From Tridacna crocea (Eukaryota; Mollusca; Bivalvia; Cardiida; Cardiidae), in assembly GCA_943736015.1 (NCBI GenBank), contig OX031068.1, forward strand, positions 33,476,296 through 33,540,295: a DNA stretch of 64,000 nucleotides, written 5' to 3'. A program made the position numbers and the translations under genes. The notes beneath the pieces are model-generated. The model had not been told where the DNA came from. It ran no database searches and saw only the letters and a list, made by a program, of their open reading frames with translations. Numbering within the stretch: the first letter of the stretch is position 1; each line of letters starts with the position of its first letter. Below are positions 8,822-16,479 of this stretch, in pieces.

Positions 8822-9920
8822 TAAAAATCTTCTTGTGACAAACCATAAGGCCGGGAGCACTCATATTTTGTATGAAGCATCATTGGGTAACCCTTTACCA
8901 AAATTGTTAAAATTATTCCCCTGGGGTCGTATTTGGGCTTTGCTCGGGCGCACCCTATTTTACATAGAAACAAAGAAGGAAAGCTTTAAAAAATCTTCTT
9001 CTGACAAACCATAATGGCTAGAGCATTCATATTTGGTATGTAGCATTATCTGATGTTCCTCTACCAAAATTGTTAAAATTATTCCTCTGCTGTCATATTT
9101 GGGCTCTGCCCGGGCGCACCCTATTTTAAAATCTTTAAAAATCTTCTTGTGACAAAACATAAGGTTGGGAGCATTCATATTTTGTTTGAAACATCATTGG
9201 GTGACCCCTTACCAAAATTGTTAAAATCATTCCCATGGGGTCATATTTGGGCTTTGCCCGGGCGCACCCTATTTTACATAGAAATTTAGAAGGAAATCTT
9301 TAAAACTTCTTCTGGTGACAAATCATAATGGCTAGAACATTCCTATTTAGTGTGTAGCATTAACTGATGATCTTCTACCAAAATTGTTGAAATTATCCTT
9401 CTGTGGTCATATTTGGGCTCTGCCCGGGCGCACCCTATTTTACAATCTTTAAAAATCTTCTTGTGACAAACCATAAGGCGGAGGGCGTTCATATTTTGTT
9501 TGAAGCATTATTGGGTGACCCCTTACCAAAATTGTTAAAATTATTCCCCTTGGGTCATATTTGGGCTTTGCCCGGGCACACCCTATTTTACATAGAAACA
9601 AAGAAGGAAACCTTTAATAAATCTTTTTCTGACAAACCGTAATGGCTAGAGCATTCATATTTGCTATGTAGCAAAATCTGATAATCTTCTACTAAAATTG
9701 CTAGAATTATCCCTTTGCGGTCATATTTGGGCTCTGCCCGGGCGCACCCTACTTTACATAGAAACAAAGAAGGAAATCTTTTATAAATTTATTTGTGACA
9801 AACCATAAAGGCTAGAGCATTCATATTTTGCATGTAGCATCATCTAGTGACCCTTTATAAAAATAATTAAAATTATCCCCTTGGGGTCATATTTTGACTC
9901 TGTGCCCTGGTGCACACTAT
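8822..9920 (+). repeat. Dimeric 314-bp tandem repeats in the element core
   Basis: The landmark CGGGCGCACCC and its variants occur at 8945, 9111, 9259, 9425, 9573, 9739 and (degenerate) about 9908. The spacings are 166, 148, 166, 148, 166 and about 169 bp, so two monomer types alternate as a 314-bp dimer. Each monomer includes ACAAACCATAAGG or CATAATGGCTAGAGC and ACCAAAATTGTTAAAATTAT. Confidence 0.85.
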
Positions 9921-9954
9921 TTCACATGGAATCATAGAAGGAAATTTTTAAAAT

Positions 9955-10126
9955 CAGTTCCATCTAAAAAGGAGAAATTGTTTGTAACAAGCAATTTCTC
10001 CTTTCTCACAATCTTTTCTACCATATAGATCACTTATTTTTCATTTTAGATACATTTTAAAATGTTGTCTGCAATTTGTTTCAATTTGGAACGGTCTAAA
10101 ATTTTGTCGTCTGGTAATGGCTAAAC
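9955..10126 (-). mobile_element. TTAA MITE, family A, truncated, nested in the HINE-like element
   Basis: The hairpin GGAGAAATTGTTTGTAACAA, centred on A9986, and the right shoulder (GGAACGGTCTAAAATTTTGT, then GGTAATGG) are clear, while the left shoulder is missing. A compensated pair T9978/A9994 replaces the family A:T pair. Confidence 0.7.
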
Positions 10127-10351
10127 TACAAGTCAAAAAGGGAACAAGACACTGTGAAGAGAAAAATTGATGATAAGCAGCAGCTTTTAGCTCCACTGGC
10201 CAAAGACAAAGAAGAAAATCTGTAAACATATTTTTGTGACAAACCCCAGGGTATGCCTTATTTGAAAAGAATTAATCGCCTGCCCTTGATAAACCATGTA
10301 AGTTACAAATATACTCAGGTGAGCGATATAGGACCATCATGGTCCTCTTGT

Positions 10352-10730
10352 TTAAATTAAGGGTCATATTTACTAAACCACTTTTGTTTTTGAAATACTA
10401 CATTGTACTTAATTGCTTTAATCATGAATAATAAATGCCAAAATAAAAAAAAATAATAATGACAATAAAATGTAGACAAAAGACCAAACTTTAATAATGT
10501 ACACGCTGATCTTTGTCTACACTTCCTAAAAACATATGATTTAAGTTGGGAACTACATAAATAGAAGAAAGAGGATAAATTCATAACTTACTACTTTTTT
10601 TTTTCCTTTTGTATAAATATGTTTACTTAATATAGCATTTATAGAAAAAGGTATAAAAATCAAATCAGGTGATAAAGATTTTTTTTTGGTTAAAATGGGT
10701 ATTTACTGAAAAGATTCTAAAAAACAAAAG
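10352..10730. other. AT-rich sequence, no feature
   Basis: Poly-A and poly-T tracts. No gene or element recognised. Confidence 0.45.
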
Positions 10731-10935
10731 ATTCCAATTTGGTCTAGGCAGATCCTGTATCTGCCTAGCCAAACTGGAATTCTAATTTGGCCTAGGCAGA
10801 TCTGGAATCTGCCTAGACCAAACAAGAATTCTATTTTGGTCTAGACCAAATAAGAATTCTAATTTGGCCTAGGCAGATTCCAGATCTGCCTAGGCCGATT
10901 CCGGATCTGCCTGGATTCCAGTTTGGACTACGACA
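10731..10935 (+). repeat. Multi-palindrome element, copy 2
   Basis: 205 bp, inverted relative to the copy at 7,116 and ending GTTTGGACTACGACA. Its blocks are approximately 10,731-10,780, 10,778-10,830 and 10,828-10,858, each a palindrome, then a longer compound block to 10,935 with three GCAGAT-type arms. Block boundaries share ATTCTAATTTGG-like bases, so several alternative hairpins are possible. Confidence 0.7.
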
Positions 10936-11229
10936 TATCTTTTAGGATCATAAAGCTTGGGCTTGTGTGGTACCTAGCAGGTTAAAGTTTCATATTCTGT
11001 ATATACATGTAATTTGTATGCCAAATGATAAAAAGAAAACAATTACGTATTTGATTCATTACTTTTATACAAAGCAAGTGACTATAATCATAATTTAATT
11101 TAAACATTTCTATTATAATTGTAATTTATGGATTTCTTTTCGAAATAATTGAATTAAAGTCTGGTCATATTTTATGTAGTTGACCATTTTAGGAAATTTC
11201 TATAGTTGACCATATTAAGCACACTACGT
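10936..11229. other. AT-rich spacer with TAGTTGACCAT motifs
   Basis: TAGTTGACCAT occurs near 11,177 and 11,203. The inverse ATGGTCAAC occurs past the next MITE, so the MITE probably split a region rich in this motif. Nothing else is recognised. Confidence 0.4.
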
Positions 11230-11461
11230 TTAACTCTTTCCCAAACGACAAAATTTTAGATTGTTCCAAACTGAAAGCACTTGCAGACAACAATATAAAT
11301 GTAAATCAAAAATTGAAAATTGTTTCGAGCAGGGTAGAAAACAATGTGGGAAAAGGAGACTATGCTGGTTACCAGCATTGTCTCCTTTTCCGACAATGTT
11401 TTCAAAAGGCTTCTATCTCAGGGTCTTAAAAAAAAGAAGGGATTGTTTGGTAAAGGGTTAA
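11230..11461 (+). mobile_element. TTAA MITE, family A
   Basis: 232 bp, TTAACTCTTTCCCAAACG to GGTAAAGGGTTAA, plus orientation. The hairpin is centred on T11370 and shows a compensated C11360/G11380 pair in place of A:T. Confidence 0.85.
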
Positions 11462-11842
11462 GTAAGGTCAATTAGTTAACTATAGTCAATGTAAGGTCAA
11501 TTATAACATAGTTAACTATGGTCAACAACGTTCAAACTACGGTCACAACATTGTAGTTAACTGTAACAAATTTTTTGAAACGTAATTTCAATCTATGTTT
11601 ATTACTACGTAGATCTATGGTGAACTACGTGTAACTATGTTCAACTATTTTTGATATGTTTAATTACAGCCATCTTATGGTCATTCCCCAGTACGGTCAG
11701 CTATGGAAGGTAGGACCATAGCTTTATACATACATGTACATTCCTTTCGTTATAGGCAAGGTTGGCAAAAAGCTGGTCAATACTGGTTAAAACCGGTCAT
11801 TACTGGTCAATAGTGGTCAATTGGAGTGGTTTATTGGGTCAT
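11462..11842. repeat. GGTCAA-rich tract with a 10-bp minisatellite
   Basis: The first part (11,462-11,560) repeats GTTAACTAT and GGTCAA. At 11,774-11,823 five copies of TGGTCAATAC-like sequence follow at exactly 10-bp spacing (11774, 11784, 11794, 11804, 11814). No coding frame. Confidence 0.65.
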
Positions 11843-12071
11843 TTAACCCATTACCACACAATCCCTGCTTTTGACGCCCCTGATAAAGAAGCCTTTTGAA
11901 AACACTGTGGGAAAAGGAGAAAATGCTGGTAACCAGCATTTTCTCCTTTTCCCACAGTGTTTTCTACCCTTCCCAGAACAAATTTCAATTTTTCAGTCAC
12001 CTTTATTTTGTCGTCTGCAAATGCTTTCAATTTGGACCAGTCTAAAATTTTCTTGTGTGGTAAAGAGTTAA
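11843..12071 (-). mobile_element. TTAA MITE, family A, perfect long hairpin
   Basis: 229 bp, TTAACCCATTACCACAC to GGTAAAGAGTTAA. The arms around centre A11931 pair without mismatch for more than 30 bases, and include a compensated C11905/G11957 pair where other copies have T:A. Confidence 0.85.
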
Positions 12072-12165
12072 ATCACAGACTTACATGTATACCTGTCCTG
12101 TTTCTAAACTAGTCTTAGAAGCTCTCCCCCTACATCTTGCACTGAAGGTATATTCTATGAATAGG

Positions 12166-12246
12166 GTCCTTTTTTTATTGGATCATAATTCAAAAGACAT
12201 TATTGCGCTCAACTAAAGAGGTTGATTGGATTGACCCCCTTTTTTT
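12166..12246 (+). repeat. Dispersed ~80-bp repeat, copy 1
   Basis: Shares AGACATTAT and AGAGGTTGATTGGATTGAC, with matching spacing, with 13,257-13,337 in the same orientation. Family unknown. Confidence 0.55.
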
Positions 12247-12765
12247 AGAACTAACATGCAGGTCAGTTCTTTTCAACCAAGAACTTTTATCATCATTCCT
12301 TATAGGTTAGATAACTGTTTATCATTCTAAGGTTTTAAAAATTTAGATCATTTATCATAGTCTTTAGACATAAAAAATCAGAGGTAGCATCAAAAAGAAG
12401 CTAATTTGAAATTTTCATTAATAATTGCAGAAAAAAAGTGTCACCCATGGGTAAACATGTGAAATACACAATGTCATTAAACGAGGCATATTGAGGTATG
12501 CATGAAGAAGGTGTAACTGATTCAATAAAACAATAGTGATACATTTGTGTCTGAGGCACTTTTAAGTGTCTACACTTTTAAACTGTAGACAAAACACATT
12601 AAAAGATGTGAAAGTTGCCCCTTTCTATCCCAGTGGGTGTTGCTTAAATTACAAAAATTATGTATCCCTATTTGGGGTATTAAACTTGACATCAGGCCTC
12701 ATTCCTATAGTGTGAAATACTGACTTATATGCAATCAAGATAATGTCTTATCATCAAGCACTTAC
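12247..12765. other. Unique sequence, no feature
   Basis: No open frame, RNA structure or repeat recognised in about 520 bp. Confidence 0.4.
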
Positions 12766-12993
12766 TTAACCCTTTACTCCATAGATACTCATTTCTACGC
12801 ACTGCTTGTAGGAGCCTTTTGAAAACATTGTGGCAAAAGGTGAAATTTCTTGTGACGAGCAATTTCACCTTTTGTCACAATGTTTTCTATGCTATCAAAA
12901 GGTGTCATATACACATAAGAGACAGCTTCATCCTTGCTGTTATTTAGGGTCAATTTGAGATACCTTAGAACGCCTTATGGGGTAAAGGGTTAA
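12766..12993 (-). mobile_element. TTAA MITE, family B, copy 2
   Basis: 228 bp, TTAACCCTTTACTCCATAG to GGGGTAAAGGGTTAA, inverted relative to 1,368-1,594. The hairpin is GTGGCAAAAGGTGAAATTTC against AATTTCACCTTTTGTCAC. Confidence 0.8.
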
Positions 12994-13158
12994 GGTGTCA
13001 ACAATGAAACCTAAAGACCTTACTAGGAACTTTCATAGAGGGGAAAACTGGCAAAAGTCAATTAATAAGTAGCCTTGGCTGGAACAAAACATTTTTTCCA
13101 CTCAACTCTTTCATATTTGTGAATTAACCAAACTTGTCGTGTGGAGAGTGGTGCTTAA

Positions 13159-13243
13159 GTGCACGACTGTTGTGCGAATAAGAACGGTTATCGGCATGAC
13201 GGTCGTGCCGATATCCTCCATTAATTAGGCATGACCATCATGC
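13159..13243. repeat. Three tandem GCATGAC hairpins
   Basis: Related hairpins start near 13,159 (GTGCACGACTGTTGTGC), 13,190 (ATCGGCATGACGGTCGTGCC, then GAT) and 13,229 (GCATGACCATCATGC, perfect 6-bp stem). The spacings are 31-39 bp, and the second and third are followed by GATATCC or GATAGCC. Confidence 0.6.
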
Positions 13244-13256
13244 GGATAGCCTCAGC

Positions 13257-13337
13257 CCTTTTTTATATCATACAGTATTCCAGAAGACATTATAATTGGT
13301 CAACTGAAGAGGTTGACTGGATTGACTGTCATATTTG
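13257..13337 (+). repeat. Dispersed ~80-bp repeat, copy 2
   Basis: See 12,166-12,246. Shares CCTTTTTTAT, AGACATTAT and GAGGTTGACTGGATTGAC. Confidence 0.55.
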
Positions 13338-13390
13338 ACCTTATTTGGCCTGCAACATGTGAAAAAGAGTATTTTAACATTTGCGTCAAG

Positions 13391-13441
13391 AGTCATCTCT
13401 GATTAGCCTGTGCAGTCCGCGCAGGCTAAACTGAGACGACT
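13391..13441. mobile_element. Foldback element with AGCCTGTGC core
   Basis: Arms of about 23 bp (AGTCATCTCTGATTAGCCTG, then TGC; GCAGGCTAAACTGAGACGAC, then T) pair with few mismatches around AGTCC. I recognise this as a hairpin very common in heterodont bivalve genomes. It is non-coding. Confidence 0.65.
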
Positions 13442-13482
13442 CTTTCTATTCTAACACAATTTTCTGTTTTGTGCAAGTCTGC

Positions 13483-13599
13483 TGTAACACAATTGGTTGG
13501 TTGGTTGTGTTGGGGTTTAACGCCACTTTAACAGCTAAGGTCATATCATGGCGGTCGGTGACGCACATGTGTTTCCTGGCTTTCTCATTTGTAACACAA
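13483..13599 (-). mobile_element. 5'-truncated SINE with perfect 10-bp target-site duplication
   Basis: TGTAACACAA at 13483-13492 and 13590-13599 flanks 97 bp nearly identical to the tail half of the SINE at 4,255-4,548 (TTGGTTGG tail, then the GGTCATATCATGGCGGTCGG region). The tRNA-like head is missing, so the copy is dead. The duplication shows it was truncated during insertion. Confidence 0.85.
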
Positions 13600-13620
13600 A
13601 ATTGAATATTGTCATAAAGT

Positions 13621-13668
13621 GTTGTCTTGGATCAGTCTGCGTGGATTGCAAGTCTGGTCAATGACAAC
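13621..13668. mobile_element. Diverged foldback, sibling of the one at 13,391
   Basis: GTTGTCTTGGATCAGTCTGC pairs imperfectly with CAAGTCTGGTCAATGACAAC. The preceding CATAAAGT is usual for the family. Confidence 0.45.
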
Positions 13669-14040
13669 AATTTACACATACATGTATGAATGAAAGCCCA
13701 TCCCTATCTATTGCAAGCCATATACACTAATACAGGTACATGTATCTTCTTTCCAACCAATGTTTATTAGCAATTCGTTATATAGATCTAGTCTTAGACC
13801 GTGTTCAATGAATAATCATTCTATCATGGTTTATATACGGCAGTAGTGAATTATAAATCACAATCGGTAATCCACGGGGGGAAGGTTTTCTATTAGGTTT
13901 CAATGAATAGAACGGAACAAAATGGTGGAAATGCACACAGGAAATCGGCCAGGAATTCTCACCCATTTTCAAACCCTTTTTCCAAATTTCACCAAAAAAT
14001 GTTATACACTGTATCTTGTAATAATTACAGTCACGGCCAT
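13669..14040. other. Unique sequence, no supported feature
   Basis: A minus-strand open frame of 81 codons (13,805-14,050) is present, without a recognisable domain, signal peptide or flanking splice pattern. I do not call it a gene. Confidence 0.4.
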
Positions 14041-14628
14041 CATATGACATAAGCTTTTAAGAAGGCGATTAATTCTAAACAATCAACCAATCAAACTACA
14101 ATTTCTGAAATTAGTCCAACCTGTTTCGTGCTTGCAAACTTCTGTATATCCGTCTTCACTTCACTTTCTGTTCATTTGGAGCAAACATATCATTATAGTT
14201 TCGATTATAGTTTCGAATTGGCCAGGGCCAAAATTATAAATAATAGAGAAAGATAATTTTTTCATCCAATTCTGATAAGAAGAAAACTTAATACACACAT
14301 GAATTGTGCAAGAAGGTGATTTCTACCGTTCCTTTTGCCCAAGTTTGAACCAAAATGCGAAACGGAGGTGAAGGCTTTGGCTGTAGCTGTCACAACACTA
14401 TAACGCAAAATCGACTATCTTTAAAGCTTCAGTGATTGCTTAATCGCAGGCCATTGGCTTTTCTGCCTCTTGCTTTCTAAAGTAAATCCCAAGTCAAAAA
14501 ATAACAACAAAATAAACAATAAGATGTAAGGATAAACAGGGTCAATAAAAAAATTCCTATTGCTTAGTCCTATTGCCTCATAAAAATGTAAAATTCTCTC
14601 TCAGTTACTTCCTATTGCATATATCAAA
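14041..14628 (+). repeat. Diverged satellite sequence at the left edge of the array
   Basis: Fragments resembling the 2-kb unit appear in scrambled or deleted form: CCAATCAAA and TCTGAAATTA (14,087-14,112) match the unit's CCAAT block; GCAAAATCGAC with ATTGCTTAA (14,404-14,443) matches its old monomers; ACAATAAGATGTAAG (14,516-14,530) matches exactly; and 27 bases at 14,602-14,628 are identical to a unit subrepeat. The last piece joins the first full unit across a shared AAA at 14,626-14,628. Confidence 0.55.
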
Positions 14629-14690
14629 AGGCATCATTGTGCGGTAAAAGGTTAATAAGAATAAACAGATATTCCCCCCCTTCCCATCAG

Positions 14691-14880
14691 CCAATCAAAT
14701 CTCTTCCCTCTCTGAAATTATCCAATCAGAGAAGCTTTAAGGAAATCAGAATGAAAACCAACAGCCAATCAGAGAAGACTTTAGAAATTTCAACAGCCAA
14801 TCAGAGAGCTTTAAATTCGCGCCAAAATGGCGCCCTAATTTATCGATTTAAAACAGTAAAAAAAAACGGCATAAAAGTGG
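14691..14880 (+). promoter_or_regulatory. Promoter-like block: four CCAAT boxes, E2F-like palindrome, TATA-like motif
   Basis: CCAATCA occurs at 14691, 14722, 14765 and 14797, spaced 31, 43 and 32 bp. Three have the full CCAATCAGAGA context expected for NF-Y. At 14819-14833 GCGCCA-AAA-TGGCGC forms two opposed E2F-like sites (GCGCCAAA). A TATA-like CATAAAAG follows at 14870. Clustered CCAAT boxes at about 32-bp spacing with an E2F site are usual in animal cell-cycle promoters. The block recurs at the same place in every unit. No open reading frame of note follows, so any product would be non-coding. Promoter function is inferred. Confidence 0.4.
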
Positions 14881-14994
14881 ATTTAAAGTCTTCTTTAAAG
14901 GCTGCTGTGCAGTCCTTGGCAAACTGCCATCCACACATGCCAGATTTCATTGAATATGGGCACACATTTAAGAAAATAGGGGCGTAGAAGGCCA

Positions 14995-15070
14995 TGTTTT
15001 GGTCTTTTCATGCCTCTTGCAAGAATTACTTCCCTTTATTCCTCGATGCACCCCCCCTCCCCAGCTCATA
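14995..15070 (+). repeat. 76-bp subrepeat within the unit
   Basis: TGTTTTGGTCTTTTCATGCC through the C-tract and CCCAGCTCATA. It is a short version of the start of the following 327-bp subrepeat and lies directly upstream of it in every unit. Confidence 0.85.
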
Positions 15071-15397
15071 TGTTTTGGTCTTTTCAAGCCTCTTGCAAGA
15101 ATTACTTCCCTTTAACCCTCGATGCACCCCCCTCCCCAGCCCTTTACTGGATTTGCTTTTTTAACTCAGCCCACAAGAAATGCTGCACATTGAAACTTTC
15201 AATAGACCAAAGTGATCAATGTACAGTGAAAAAAAAAAAACAACAACAGAAATTAATGTGACAAGTGGCTAAAAAAAGACTGAAAACTCTTTTCAGTTAC
15301 TTCCTATTGCATATATCAAACAATGGCAATTGAATTGTAATTTTTCTAATCTCTTCAATCCGCAACAAGAAACCCAGTTACATTGACTACCATCTCA
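15071..15397 (+). repeat. 327-bp subrepeat, first copy
   Basis: Runs from TGTTTTGGTCTTTTCAAGCC through a C6TC4 tract, an A-rich CAACAACAG tract and GACAAGTGGCTAAAA to TTGACTACCATCTCA. Closely similar to the next 327 bp. Confidence 0.85.
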
Positions 15398-15746
15398 TGT
15401 TTTGGTCTTTTCAAGCCCCTTGCAAGAATTACTTCCCTTTAACCCTCGATGCACCCCCCCCTTCCCAGCCCTTTACTTGATTTGCTTTTCTAACCCGGCC
15501 CACAAGAAATGCTGCACATTGAAACTTTCAATAGACCAAGGTGATCAATGTACAGTGTAAAAAGAAAAACCAGAAATTAATGCGACAAGTGGCTAAAAAA
15601 GGACTGAAAACTCTTTCAGTTACTTCCTATTGCATATATCAAACAATGGCAACTGAAGTGTAATTTTTCTAATCTCTTCAAACCGCAACAAGAAACCCAG
15701 TTACATTGACTACCGTCACATATGTGCCAGTTACGCTCATGCGAAA
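15398..15746 (+). repeat. 327-bp subrepeat, second copy
   Basis: Begins TGTTTTGGTCTTTTCAAGCC and matches the preceding copy with scattered substitutions. It has a C8TTCCC tract and a shorter A-tract, and ends with GTGCCAGTTACGCTCATGCG, which leads into the older monomers. Confidence 0.85.
15454..15471 (-). other. G-quadruplex-capable motif
   Basis: The minus strand reads GGGCTGGGAAGGGGGGGG, four G3 runs with two-base loops. It is present once per unit (C9 rather than C8 in units 4, 8 and 15). The other two C-tracts of the unit are less regular. Confidence 0.55.
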
Positions 15747-16475
15747 ACCCCAGAAAATAATGCGACAAGTGGCTAAAAAATGACTGAAAGCTCTTTCAGG
15801 AGCAACTGCTTCTTATTGCATAAATCAAACAAAAGGAACTAAATTTTCGAGGTGTATTTTTTTTCTCCAATCTCTTTATACCGTGACGAGAAATCCATTT
15901 ACGTTGACTACCGTCTCATAGGTGCCGGTTACGTGCCCGCGAAAATCGAATTACAGAACATTTCATAGCAGACGACACCTGTTGCTTAATAGGTCAAATA
16001 TAGGGAACTTAGTTTCTAATATCTGTTTTTTATTTCTGCAATCTTTTTTTACCCCGACAACAAACCCTTTTAGGTTGTCTGTTGTCTCGCAGGTGCCACT
16101 TACATACCCGCAAAAACATGAAAAATCGACTTACGGAATATTTTATAGCAGACGCCAACTGTTGCTTAAGTCAATTATATGGATTTTTTTTTTCTTTTTC
16201 TCTCACTAGGGCCATTGGTTTGGTTACGGTGACCATCTCACGCATACGTGACTGTTACGTGCTGCGCATAAAATCGTAAAATCAACTTCAACACTTTATG
16301 AGGCAACTGATACCTATTGTACAATTCAATGACAGGTAAACAAAATTTTTCCCTGTTTTCTTACCAGGGTCATGAAAACATTGAACCAATTTTGACGACC
16401 GCGCGAGTCGAAAGTCAATTTTATGTTTAATCGCTGCGCAAAAATATAAAATTCCGAAGCAACCGTTTGCTGTTG
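15570..16475 (+). repeat. Run of diverged 150-184-bp monomers inside the unit
   Basis: Homologous landmarks (CCTATTGCATATATC; CTTATTGCATAAATC; CTGTTGCTTAATAGG; CTGTTGCTTAAGTC; CTGATACCTATTGTAC; CGTTTGCTGTTGC) lie near 15618, 15802, 15974, 16155, 16304 and 16460, at spacings of 184, 172, 181, 149 and 156 bp. Each monomer ends in a motif like GTTACGTGCCCGCGAAAATC. Similarity falls from left to right. The 2-kb unit is therefore itself a composite of an older ~170-bp satellite. Confidence 0.7.
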
Positions 16476-16479
16476 CGGA

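Larger units (their letters stand above)
8533..10351 (+). mobile_element. Helentron-associated (HINE-like) non-autonomous element
   Basis: The left end has GCTCACCTGAG at 8535-8545, also part of a hairpin (8534-8567). Near the right end lies its exact inverse CTCAGGTGAGC at 10314-10324, followed by a perfect stem-loop GGACCATCATGGTCC (10331-10345). In between come a GTCC minisatellite, an X-box-like GTTGCCATGGCAAC (8781-8794) and a core of tandem repeats. Short subterminal inverted repeats, central tandem repeats and a 3' stem-loop are the known layout of HINEs. There is no Rep/helicase frame, so it would need a partner. A MITE is inserted at about 9,955-10,126. Confidence 0.6.

Noticed and set aside
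13805-14050. 81-codon minus-strand frame as a possible first exon
   Set aside because: No splice-donor context, signal peptide or domain that I could support; it overlaps the decayed satellite edge.
15782-15805. Possible histone-type 3' stem-loop (GCTCTTTCAGGAGC)
   Set aside because: The stem is short with a wobble pair, the loop differs from the conserved histone form, and no histone reading frame lies in the unit.
15830-15880. CENP-B box in the satellite (TTCG near 15,846)
   Set aside because: TTCGAGGTG lacks the downstream A and CGGG required by the consensus; no other site in the unit fits.
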